Below, in pieces: positions 18,146 to 26,231 of a stretch of 64,000 nucleotides of DNA. The stretch covers positions 1-64,000 of the forward strand of contig JAJYEX010000009.1 of assembly GCA_021785515.1 (NCBI GenBank), given 5' to 3'. The first letter of the stretch is position 1. Every line of letters starts with the position of its first letter. The DNA comes from Pseudomonadota bacterium. GTDB taxonomy: Bacteria > Pseudomonadota > Gammaproteobacteria > Acidiferrobacterales > UBA6901. Made by a program: the position numbers and the translations under genes. Below the pieces are notes generated by a model. The model did not search any database, was not told the origin of the DNA, and saw only the letters and a list, made by a program, of their open reading frames with translations.

Positions 18146-18799
18146 TCAGGGCGTCGGGCCTGCGGTTAGCGACGGGTTCTTGAGTTTACGGAACAGAACC
18201 AGGTCGGCGGCGGCCTGTTTACGGACGGTGACGATTTCAGCCTGATCCTTCTGAATGTTTTCCTCATGTGTGGCGATTTGTGCCTTGGTGTCGGCGATGA
18301 TCTGAGCGGTCCCGTCCGCTGCGCCCTTATTTGTCGGACGCTCGGCGATTTCCTGCGCCTGCAGTCGTGGAAGGGTGTTCTTCAGGGATTTCAGGGTATC
18401 TTGCTCGCCTTGAATCAGGCCTTTGATGTCTGCAATCTTGCGGTCCCGCACGTAGGTGATGTCTCCGGCGCTGGCGTACTGCGAAAGCAGTATCCGGTCC
18501 CGTCGTGCTTTGGCCATCGCCTTCTTCTTGTTTTTCTCAGATTTGGCAAGGGTTGCATTGCGTTCCTTAAGCTGTGCTGAAGTCAGGGGCGCGGCCAGCT
18601 CCTTGGTGGCGATGCCAGTATTGTTGAGCTCGGTCACCCTCGAGTGCGCGCAGGCCTGTCCGACGTTATCCCCGTAGTACCACTCGCCGTTGGCGCCGCG
18701 GCACTTCTTTATCACAAAGTTGTTCGCGGCAAACCCAGGATTAAGCGCTAATGTGGTCCACATGATACAGATGGCAGCTATGGTATGTTTGACGCCCAT
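18146..18799 (-). CDS. Secreted DUF4124-like protein with coiled coil
   Basis: A 217-residue protein with a clear signal peptide (hydrophobic run ending LNPGFAANN). A short DUF4124-like segment follows (IKKCRGANGEWYYGDNVGQAC, where two cysteines flank an aromatic stretch). The rest is a long charged helical region rich in Lys, Glu, Ala and Gln that likely forms a coiled coil, ending in a proline tail. It is probably periplasmic. Function unknown; it stands alone between moaE and the TauE gene, which is transcribed away from it. Confidence 0.65.
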   Translation of the reverse strand: MGVKHTIAAICIMWTTLALNPGFAANNFVIKKCRGANGEWYYGDNVGQACAHSRVTELNNTGIATKELAAPLTSAQLKERNATLAKSEKNKKKAMAKARRDRILLSQYASAGDITYVRDRKIADIKGLIQGEQDTLKSLKNTLPRLQAQEIAERPTNKGAADGTAQIIADTKAQIATHEENIQKDQAEIVTVRKQAAADLVLFRKLKNPSLTAGPTP

Positions 18800-18955
18800 G
18801 GGCGGAAATTCTCCGTGCAGTCTCGCTACTCAAGACTAGGAACGCGAGCCGAAAAGTCAACCAATGCCGATGGCAATCCGCCGGCCGCACTGTCTGGGCC
18901 GCCGAGCGTTCGCCCGGCAGGGCGGTCTGCGAGCGCCGCCGGATGGGGGTGGTGA

Positions 18956-19711
18956 ATGAACCCATGGTTACAGCAAGCGCTGCTGTTCCTGGTTTCGCTG
19001 ACCGCGAACGGCTTTGCCGCATTCGCAGGAGGCGGGGCCGGACTGCTGCAATTTCCGGCGCTGATTTTCCTGGGGCTGCCCTTTGCCGTCGCGCTTGCGA
19101 CCCACAAGGTGGCAAGTGTGGCCCTGGGGGTCGGTGCGATGCTGCGCCATCTGCGCGAGCGGTCACTCCAGTTGCGCCTGTCGCTGCTTATTCTCGGCAG
19201 CGGCGTCCCCGCGGTGGCGCTTGGCTCGGTGACGATACTGCACGTGTCGGCGGGCATCGCCGAAGCCCTGCTCGGCGTGCTGACGATCGGGTTGGGTATC
19301 TATTCTTTGGCCAATCGCCAGCTCGGCCAGGAGCATAACCCGCGTAATCGCGACGTTGCGGGGTATGCTGGCGGGGCGGCTGGCCTGTTTCTGATCGGTT
19401 TTTTGAATGGATCTCTGACTTCCGGGACGGGCCTGTTCTGCACCGTCTGGTTGGTGCGGTGGTTCGGGCTCGACTACCGCAGTGCTGTCGCTTATACCCT
19501 GGTGTTGGTGGGCGTGTGCTGGAATGGCACAGGCGCCCTGACTCTGAGCGCATTCGGGCAGGTGCAGTGGTCCTGGATCCCGGTGTTGCTGGCGGGTGCG
19601 CTCATCGGCGGCTATTTCGGTGCCCACTGGGCCATTGCCAGCGGCAATCGCTGGATCAAGCGCGCATTTGAGGTGATAACGATCGTTGTCGGAATCAAGC
19701 TGTTGACCTGA
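18956..19711 (+). CDS. TauE/SafE-family membrane permease
   Basis: A 251-residue integral membrane protein with about seven to eight hydrophobic segments. Glycine-rich pieces typical of TauE/SafE proteins are present (AFAGGGAGLLQFPAL near the start, GFLNGSLTSGTGLF in the middle). Members export sulfite, sulfoacetate or related anions. In a sulfur oxidizer a sulfite or sulfate role is attractive, but the family is broad. It is preceded by a ggtggtg stretch near the ATG and is not in an obvious operon. Confidence 0.82.
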   Translation: MNPWLQQALLFLVSLTANGFAAFAGGGAGLLQFPALIFLGLPFAVALATHKVASVALGVGAMLRHLRERSLQLRLSLLILGSGVPAVALGSVTILHVSAGIAEALLGVLTIGLGIYSLANRQLGQEHNPRNRDVAGYAGGAAGLFLIGFLNGSLTSGTGLFCTVWLVRWFGLDYRSAVAYTLVLVGVCWNGTGALTLSAFGQVQWSWIPVLLAGALIGGYFGAHWAIASGNRWIKRAFEVITIVVGIKLLT

Positions 19712-19808
19712 CCTCCCGGGTTCACTGCCGTGCTCGTTGCGTTCATGCAGTTTTCACCTTACTCTTTGCATGACTTCCAACTGTGCCCGGACAGGGCGGC
19801 GGACTTCC

Positions 19809-20228
19809 ATGCTTGAATGGCTATTCCCCTGGCGTCGGCGTCGGCGCGCCCTCGATAGTGCGGGCGAGTTTCGCAACATCGTGGGGCCTGGGGCGACCAT
19901 TTCGGGCAGCATCAGCAGTGCGGAAAACTGCATTGTCCACGGGATCGTGGAGGGCGAGGGGGCGTTTGAGGGCAGCCTCGTCCTCGCGCGTGGCGCGAAC
20001 TGGAAAGGCAGAATCACGGCTGCCCACATATTCGTTGAAGGCAGAGTGGATGGTGACGTGGTGGCGCGTGAAAAGCTGGAGCTTGCTTCTAGCGCCCACG
20101 TTACCGGCAGCCTGACGAGTCACAGGATCGCCATCGCCGATGGGGCGGTTTGCGAGGGCATGATTCATGCGCCGAAGGATGACGCTACCATGCACTTCCG
20201 AGAGCGCCGCGCGGCCAGTAGCCGCTGA
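19809..20228 (+). CDS. Bactofilin, polymer-forming cytoskeletal protein
   Basis: About 139 residues from the ATG at 19809 (MLEWLFPW). The core has the repeated beta-helix pattern of bactofilins (GPGATISGSISSAEN, VEGEGAFEGSLVLARGANWKG, FVEGRVDGDVVAREKLEL). Bactofilins self-assemble into filaments that position envelope or pilus machinery. The N-terminus is aromatic and arginine-rich, which could bind membrane. The track start at 19737 would add 24 residues without a ribosome binding site. It converges on pyrE. Confidence 0.85.
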   Translation: MLEWLFPWRRRRRALDSAGEFRNIVGPGATISGSISSAENCIVHGIVEGEGAFEGSLVLARGANWKGRITAAHIFVEGRVDGDVVAREKLELASSAHVTGSLTSHRIAIADGAVCEGMIHAPKDDATMHFRERRAASSR

Positions 20229-20256
20229 CGGCAACGCCGGCGAGCTCCCGGTGTGA

Positions 20257-20901
20257 TTATTCTCCGTACTGGGCGCGATAGCTGCGGATCGCCTCTAGAT
20301 ACTGGCGCTGCTCAGGGATAGCTTCCAGGTAGGTCACCAGCGTATCGAGCGTGACGATGCTCGCGATTTTCAGGCCGTAGCGCTTCTCCGTGTCCGCGAC
20401 GGCCGAGGAAGTACCCGAACCCCGCTCCTGACGGTTGAGTGAGACAATTGCCCCGGACGCATGGGCGCCGGCAGCCTGAATGATTGCAGTGGACTCGCCA
20501 ATGGAAGTGCCGGCGGAAATGACGTCATCCACGATCAGCACCTGCCCCTGCAGTGGCGAACCCACGATAATTCCGCCCTCACCGTGGTCCTTTGCCTCTT
20601 TGCGGTTGAACGCGTAGGGCACGTCGCGTCCGTGGTGATCGGCAAGCGCAATGGCGACTCCGGCCGCGAGCGGGATACCCTTGTAGGCTGGACCAAAGAC
20701 CATGTCGAACGGCAAACGCGAGTCCAGTATCGCCTGCGCGTAGAACCGGCTTAGTTGCGCCAGTCGCCCGCCGGTGTTGAACAGACCAGTGTTGAAAAAA
20801 TAGGGGCTGATACGCCCGGATTTAAGCACGAACTGGCCGAAGCGCAGCGCCCCAGAGCTGATGGCGAAGTCGAGGAATTCCTTCTGGTAGTTGCGGATCA
20901 T
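20257..20901 (-). CDS. pyrE: Orotate phosphoribosyltransferase, PyrE
   Basis: A 214-residue type I phosphoribosyltransferase making orotidine 5'-monophosphate from orotate and PRPP. The PRPP-binding motif VLIVDDVISAGTS is near residue 119, and the KEAKDHGEGG loop contains catalytic lysines. Length matches the family. The ATG at 20901 (MIRNYQKEF) has an aggag ribosome binding site. Divergent from xthA, a common gammaproteobacterial arrangement. The other pyrimidine genes (pyrRBC') lie about 12 kb away. Confidence 0.95.
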   Translation of the reverse strand: MIRNYQKEFLDFAISSGALRFGQFVLKSGRISPYFFNTGLFNTGGRLAQLSRFYAQAILDSRLPFDMVFGPAYKGIPLAAGVAIALADHHGRDVPYAFNRKEAKDHGEGGIIVGSPLQGQVLIVDDVISAGTSIGESTAIIQAAGAHASGAIVSLNRQERGSGTSSAVADTEKRYGLKIASIVTLDTLVTYLEAIPEQRQYLEAIRSYRAQYGE

Positions 20902-21135
20902 CGTACGCTCCTGTGGCGCCACGGCGGGTAGTGCGTCAGTACCCGATTATAACCGGCGTACGCCGACGGCGCGCGACGGGACGGTCCAGGGCGGCCCAAT
21001 GATATCGGTCTTCCGGATCACCCTCTGACCGCGTGCACAGGTTGTATGCGGTACGCGGTGAACCCGGAACGTGCAAGGCGTAGACTACGCGGACCCGTGT
21101 CATCCAGGCGAGTACAACGATGTCAGCGCAGACTG

Positions 21136-21909
21136 ATGAGAATTATCACGCTCAACGTTAACGGCATCCGGTCTGCAGTGTCCAAGGGATTTTTTACCTG
21201 GCTTGCCCGCCAGAGGGCGGATGTGGTCTGCGTTCAGGAGATCAAGATTCAGGAAGATAATCTGACCGAGCAACTGCGCGCACCTGGCCCCTTTAGGGGT
21301 TTTTTCAGTTTCGCCCGCAAGAAGGGCTACGCAGGCGTGGGTTTGTACTGCAGGAAGGCGCCGGATCACGTGCACTACGGGTTCGGCTCGGGAGAGCATG
21401 ACGGGGAAGGTCGCTATCTTCAGGCGGATTTCGGGCCGCTCAGTGTCGTATCGCTATATCTGCCATCAGGGTCGTCCGGCCCCCATCGTCAGGAATCCAA
21501 GTTCCGTTTTATGGACGCCTTTTTGCCTCACCTGAAGAAGCTGCGCGGCGACGGTCGTAATTATGTCCTGTGCGGTGATTGGAACATCGCGCACAAGGAA
21601 ATAGATCTCAAGAACTGGCGCAGTAACCGGAAAAATTCTGGGTTTCTGCCCGAGGAGCGCACGTGGCTCTCATCGGTGTTCGACGAACTTGCCTGGGTGG
21701 ATGTGTTTCGCCAGCTGAATCCAGACCCCGACCAGTATACTTGGTGGTCCAATCGTGGGCAGGCCTGGGCAAAGAATGTCGGGTGGCGGATTGACTACCA
21801 GATTGCGACGCCGGGCATCTCTGCCAAGGCAACCCGGGCACGCATATACAAGGACATCCGTTTTTCCGATCACGCGCCGCTACTCATCGACTATGCGTAT
21901 GAGCTGTGA
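21136..21909 (+). CDS. xthA: Exodeoxyribonuclease III, XthA
   Basis: A 257-residue member of the exonuclease III/AP endonuclease family that repairs abasic sites. Signature pieces are LNVNGIRSA, CVQEIKIQ with the metal-binding Glu, CGDWNIAHKEIDL, GWRIDYQ and the catalytic FSDHAPL near the C-terminus. The ATG at 21136 (MRIITLNVNG) is the natural start; the track ORF from 21046 adds an unrelated extension. Confidence 0.94.
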   Translation: MRIITLNVNGIRSAVSKGFFTWLARQRADVVCVQEIKIQEDNLTEQLRAPGPFRGFFSFARKKGYAGVGLYCRKAPDHVHYGFGSGEHDGEGRYLQADFGPLSVVSLYLPSGSSGPHRQESKFRFMDAFLPHLKKLRGDGRNYVLCGDWNIAHKEIDLKNWRSNRKNSGFLPEERTWLSSVFDELAWVDVFRQLNPDPDQYTWWSNRGQAWAKNVGWRIDYQIATPGISAKATRARIYKDIRFSDHAPLLIDYAYEL

Positions 21910-22003
21910 CAAGCTGTTCATGCCGGTCCAACTTCTGGGTCGGCCATTGCCAAGACGGGTTGCGGCGGGCAGTCCGCAATAAAGCTCAGGATACCTTGCA
22001 GAG

Positions 22004-22282
22004 ATGGCTCGTGTGAAAGTCTACAGTACCGGGGTATGTCCCATCTGCCAGAAGGCCAAAACACTTCTGGAAAAATGGGGAATTCCGTTTGACGAGGTGC
22101 GCATCGACCTCAGTCCTGTTGCCATGCGCGAATTCTCGCAGGTGACCGAAAACGCGCGTACGGTTCCGCAGATCCTCATTGACGGTCAGTGTATCGGCGG
22201 TTTTGCGGAGTTGACCGAGCTGCATATGGACGGAGCACTAGATGCATTGATGGACCATGCGCGTGGCGGATTGGCGGGTTGA
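22004..22282 (+). CDS. grxC: Glutaredoxin
   Basis: A 92-residue glutaredoxin with the dithiol active site CPIC near residue 12, a TVPQI cis-proline segment near residue 53 and GGFAEL for glutathione binding. It reduces disulfides and mixed glutathione disulfides using glutathione, whose synthesis genes gshA and gshB are in the same window. The CPIC variant replaces the more common CPYC. It ends 11 nt before the convergent transporter gene. Confidence 0.9.
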   Translation: MARVKVYSTGVCPICQKAKTLLEKWGIPFDEVRIDLSPVAMREFSQVTENARTVPQILIDGQCIGGFAELTELHMDGALDALMDHARGGLAG

Positions 22283-22293
22283 CGCCGCATTTC

Positions 22294-23883
22294 TCAACCA
22301 GGAGTCTGTCCGGGCAGGGAGGTGATGCGGGTAGCCCGCGTGCGTGCCACCAGAATGGCCGCTACGCCCAGCGCGCACATGACCGAGAAAAGTGCGATTG
22401 CGAAGAGTTCGATCCAGCTTCCGACCTGTCGTGGGTAGAGCAGGGTTGCCAGTGAAGCGGTAAGATTGAATGTATTGGTCATGCCGTGGCGCATTGTTCC
22501 CACCGCGCCGAGGACGGCAAAACACATGACCGCCACAGCGAACGCTGCCAGTCCTGTTCCAAGGCTGCGCGCCACCAGTGCCCTGAGAGTCAGTGCCCGT
22601 GCTGGGGTGGTTGCCAACGCCTCGATGTTGGGTTCGCGCGTACCGAGCGGTGAGAATCGCTGCAGCATGATCAGACCAGGTATACCGATCACCATGGTGG
22701 ACAGAAAGAAATTCCGCCAACCCAGCGCCGCCACCATGATCCCCGTCATGGGACCTGCAAAAATGCGCGGCAGCGAGAAAATGCTCGAGAACAGCGCATA
22801 CTGTGTCGCGGAAAATTCCCTTTGAGTCATGCGCAGCAGCAACACGCTGAACGCGCCCGTGCCCATCCCGATCGCAAGGCTTTCGAAGCCGATGGATGAG
22901 AACATGACCCAGCGGTTGACTCCGGTAATGGCTATCAGCACGTAGCCGAAGTTGGACAACAGCTGCAGTACGCCGAAGGTCCACAGTGCGTTCCCGAGTC
23001 CCATGGCCGTGGTCAGGGCCCCGCCAAGAAAGGTTCCGGTGAGTGTTGCGGCCAGGCCAATGGTTGCAGTCGCGACGCCGACGTCGAAATCATTGAATCC
23101 CACCTGCACCAGGAACGGCCTCACCAGAGCACCGGCAAGGTTGTCGGCGAGCGTATAGAGAACCAGGAAGGCAAGCAGTTCCAGGGCGCGCTGTTTTGCA
23201 AGGAATCCGACCAGCGGTTCCCACACTGCGGCTCGCAGCGACAGTGGTGAGCGTATTCGGTCGGCGCTGCTGGGTGGGGAAAACCAGGTTACAGCCATCA
23301 TCGGCAGGTACAGGGTCGCGAGGATGGCAAACATTGCTGGCCACGACCACGCTCCCGCGAGCGTGATGGTTAGTCCGCCTGCCACGAACATGGCGGCGCG
23401 ATATACCGCAATCCGTGCTCCGACTGCGATCCCTTGTTCTTCCGGCAGCAGGATCTCAACCGCATAGGCGTCGATGGCGATGTCTTGGCTGGCCGAGGAG
23501 AACGCAATGGCCAGGGTCAGCGTTCCCACTACCCAGATCGCGTCACCCTTGGCGGCGACGTGCCCCAGAAGCAGGATGGTTACCAGGAGAGCGACCTGCC
23601 ACAGGAGTGTCCACCCCAGTTTGTGGCTGAGCCTGGGGATGGGTAGTGAATAACGGTCGATCAGCGGCGACCAGAGGAACTTGAAGCTCCACGGGGCCTG
23701 AGCAAGGGTGAATAAGCCGATGAGCCGGATGTCCACGCCCTCGCGGGCAAGCCAGGTCGGAATGGCAATCCAGACCAGCCCTAGCGGCAGTCCGGACGAG
23801 AAGGACAGCAGACTTACGGCTGCGGTGCGGCGGCTGCGAGTGGCAAGCCACACCGCCTTCCAGGCGCGCGGTCGTTCAGGCAT
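22294..23883 (-). CDS. AmpG-like MFS transporter
   Basis: An MFS permease of about 529 residues from the ATG at 23883 (MPERPRAW); the track start at 23943 has a cgagg directly against the ATG, so the start is uncertain. The SSGLPLG and APWSFKFLWSPLIDRY segments are typical of AmpG/PAT-family permeases. About a dozen or more hydrophobic segments are present, with a longer loop near residue 430. AmpG imports anhydromuropeptides for cell-wall recycling. Because only family level is visible, the substrate is not certain. Confidence 0.8.
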   Translation of the reverse strand: MPERPRAWKAVWLATRSRRTAAVSLLSFSSGLPLGLVWIAIPTWLAREGVDIRLIGLFTLAQAPWSFKFLWSPLIDRYSLPIPRLSHKLGWTLLWQVALLVTILLLGHVAAKGDAIWVVGTLTLAIAFSSASQDIAIDAYAVEILLPEEQGIAVGARIAVYRAAMFVAGGLTITLAGAWSWPAMFAILATLYLPMMAVTWFSPPSSADRIRSPLSLRAAVWEPLVGFLAKQRALELLAFLVLYTLADNLAGALVRPFLVQVGFNDFDVGVATATIGLAATLTGTFLGGALTTAMGLGNALWTFGVLQLLSNFGYVLIAITGVNRWVMFSSIGFESLAIGMGTGAFSVLLLRMTQREFSATQYALFSSIFSLPRIFAGPMTGIMVAALGWRNFFLSTMVIGIPGLIMLQRFSPLGTREPNIEALATTPARALTLRALVARSLGTGLAAFAVAVMCFAVLGAVGTMRHGMTNTFNLTASLATLLYPRQVGSWIELFAIALFSVMCALGVAAILVARTRATRITSLPGQTPG

Positions 23884-24145
23884 GGAGGATCGGTTTCGGC
23901 CAGTTACCGGAGGGGTGACCGTGGACGGTCCCGGACTGTACATCCTCGTGGGTCATTACACATCCGCAATATGTGGGCAGCCGGTTTTGTACCATCCGCA
24001 CCAGGCTTAGGCAAATGGGCTTACGGGGTCTCGCCGGATCTGCTTCCTGTCGGATTGCCGATAGGTCAAAGATAGCGGTTGGCACGGCCTTTGCTACGAT
24101 TAAAGTGACACCGGATTGATGGCATCCAGTCCATGGAGACCTCCG

Positions 24146-24925
24146 ATGAAACGTCCAACTTGCTATAAGGGTGTGAGTATTTACTATCTTTATAGTACCT
24201 ATTTTCATAGGGCAGGTATTTCGATCCTTGCACTGAGCCTGGCCCTGCTCACCTTTACTCTGGCAACTCCATCCCGTGCTTCCGATTCTCCGCCCGAAGG
24301 CATAACGGTTCAGATGCCAGGTTTTCGTCAGGCTGCCGACTCGGGACAGCGCCTCTATCGGCGGGGCCTGGCGCAATATAGCCAAGGCCATCACCAACGA
24401 GCTGCCCAGCTATGGCGATTGCTGGCGGAAGACGGAAACCGCGATGCCCAGTTTGCGTTAGGGGAGCTCTATGCGAACGGGGATGTCCGTGCAGGGATAA
24501 TTCAGAATCTTGCCACTGCCGCGGAATGGTACCGTCGCGCCGCGGAACAGGGCCATGTCACCGCCCAATATAATCTCGGTGTGTTCTATGCGAGCGGCAC
24601 CGGGGTGCCATACAGCATGCACAAGGCAGCCCGTTGGTGGCGTCTTGCGGCACTTCAAGGACATACCCAGGCGCAATTCAATCTTGGGCTGCTGTACGCC
24701 CAGGGTAAGGGTGTCGAGTCTAACGCCGCGGAAGCGGTGCGGTGGTGGGGTATGGCAGCGGAGCAGGGGTATGCGCCGGCGGAGTTTAATCTCGGTCTGA
24801 TGTACATCATGGGCGACGGGGTCAAGGCAAGCCGTACCCAGGCACTTCGGCTGTGGCAGTTGTCCGCCAAACAGGGGTTTGGTCAGGCGATACACGCGCT
24901 GAGGGTCTTGGAAGCCCAGCAGTAA
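24146..24925 (+). CDS. Secreted Sel1-repeat protein
   Basis: A 259-residue protein from the ATG at 24146 with a ggaga ribosome binding site. The signal segment is unusual: about 20 Tyr/Ser-rich residues come before the hydrophobic core (ILALSLALLTFTLA). After it come four to five Sel1-type TPR repeats of about 36 residues, such as AQYNLGVFYASGTGVPYS and AQFNLGLLYAQGKGVESN. Such solenoids bind partner proteins in the periplasm. The partner is unknown. The gene is followed by a hairpin terminator. Confidence 0.82.
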   Translation: MKRPTCYKGVSIYYLYSTYFHRAGISILALSLALLTFTLATPSRASDSPPEGITVQMPGFRQAADSGQRLYRRGLAQYSQGHHQRAAQLWRLLAEDGNRDAQFALGELYANGDVRAGIIQNLATAAEWYRRAAEQGHVTAQYNLGVFYASGTGVPYSMHKAARWWRLAALQGHTQAQFNLGLLYAQGKGVESNAAEAVRWWGMAAEQGYAPAEFNLGLMYIMGDGVKASRTQALRLWQLSAKQGFGQAIHALRVLEAQQ

Positions 24926-25003
24926 GTTCCAGCGGCCTGCGGCGTGAATAAATAATTGATAATTAACGATTTAAAGTAAGGCCAAACTGAATTTCCTTCC
25001 TCC

Positions 25004-25044
25004 TGCAGCCGTGGCCGGAAAGGGCGTCCACGGCTGCACCTTTT
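25004..25044 (+). terminator. Hairpin terminator after the Sel1 gene
   Basis: Perfect 11-bp stem TGCAGCCGTGG/CCACGGCTGCA with a 13-nt loop, followed by CC and four T. It lies about 80 nt after the Sel1 stop and about 120 nt before the next start. It could also act as a leader attenuator for the secreted protein downstream. Confidence 0.65.
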
Positions 25045-25162
25045 CTCGGGTTGCGGACGGACACAGTTCGCATCACAATGGCCCGTGTTGCACAAGGGCA
25101 GATCGCAGATCCATGCGACTGTCGTGAGATTGTTCCACCTGGAAACTAGAGAGGAGAAGGAG

Positions 25163-26221
25163 ATGACAATAAAGTCTATTGCACGAAGCGGCGCTGTGTT
25201 CGGGCTCGCGCTCGCAATGATGGGGTGGGGTGCAAACGCCCTGGCATCGGAGAAGTACGGGGTGTTTGAGCGCATACTCGAAGCATCCGGCACCTTTGCC
25301 CAGACGACCCAGGCGTTGGAAAAAAGTATCGCAGCGTCTCATCTGGTGCTGCATGCGACCGACAACATCGCTGTACCCCACAATATTCAGCAGGCGCGGG
25401 TTTATATCTTGACGTCGCCGACATATGAAAACGCGGCTGCGAGCATGCCGCCAAATACGATCTCCGCGCAGATTCTGCGGGTTGCAGTTTACACTTATGG
25501 CCCGGGCAAGAAGACCATGATCGACATGGCGAATCCGGTGGCGCTGGCCATGGTGTATTACGCCAAATCCAAGGAATATCCGCAGATGATCGCGGCAGCG
25601 AAGGCCGCGTCCCAGGAAATCACGAACGTTGTGGACAAGGTTCCGGGAACGCCGGTGTCCGAGCAGCTCCCTCCGATGCGGTCTGAGAGCACGCTCAACA
25701 GTTTTGACGGAGACGGGCCGGCCAAGATGATGGCTGACTGGGATAACTGGCGCGAGAGCCAGGATACCGTCTATAAGGCCAAGCCGGAGAATTTCGCTGC
25801 TACCGTTGCCAAGGTCGCTGCAGCCCTGAACGCCAGCAGCAATGACGCCAATAATCCGGACAATTCCTCGGCATGGCATGTCGTGGCGCAGGTCCCTGTC
25901 GGCCAGAACGCGGTATGGTTCGGCATCGACAACGCCTATACCCAGAACAAGTGTGTGCGGATCAATTCGCAGTTCCGCAGCCGTGGCAAGACCAAGGACG
26001 CACCCTATCCGGGCGTCGACCATGCACCGGCGCTGCCGCTGGAGGTTCTTGTGATCAACAACGGGAAGCACGTGCAGGTCGCGCAGTACGGCGAAATGTG
26101 GCGTATGCAGCTGTACTTCTGGGATTCGGGATACCTGGCTTTCGCGACCAATACGCTGATCCCGAGCACCATCTACGGATCGATCAAGAATGCCCTGACG
26201 GCGACTGTTGCCAGCAAGTAG
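25163..26221 (+). CDS. Secreted protein of unknown function, possibly DUF302-like
   Basis: A 352-residue protein. The ATG at 25163 has a strong aggagaaggag ribosome binding site, and the signal peptide ends in GANALASEK. The first half (LEKSIAASHLVLHAT ... ARVYILTSPTYE ... YTYGPGKKTMIDMANP) loosely recalls DUF302 domains. The second half (AWHVVAQVPVGQNAVWFGIDN) may be a second related domain. Only one cysteine remains in the mature part. It has its own efficient terminator and excellent translation signals, so it is probably abundant. Function unknown. Confidence 0.65.
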   Translation: MTIKSIARSGAVFGLALAMMGWGANALASEKYGVFERILEASGTFAQTTQALEKSIAASHLVLHATDNIAVPHNIQQARVYILTSPTYENAAASMPPNTISAQILRVAVYTYGPGKKTMIDMANPVALAMVYYAKSKEYPQMIAAAKAASQEITNVVDKVPGTPVSEQLPPMRSESTLNSFDGDGPAKMMADWDNWRESQDTVYKAKPENFAATVAKVAAALNASSNDANNPDNSSAWHVVAQVPVGQNAVWFGIDNAYTQNKCVRINSQFRSRGKTKDAPYPGVDHAPALPLEVLVINNGKHVQVAQYGEMWRMQLYFWDSGYLAFATNTLIPSTIYGSIKNALTATVASK

Positions 26222-26231
26222 CGCGATCAGG

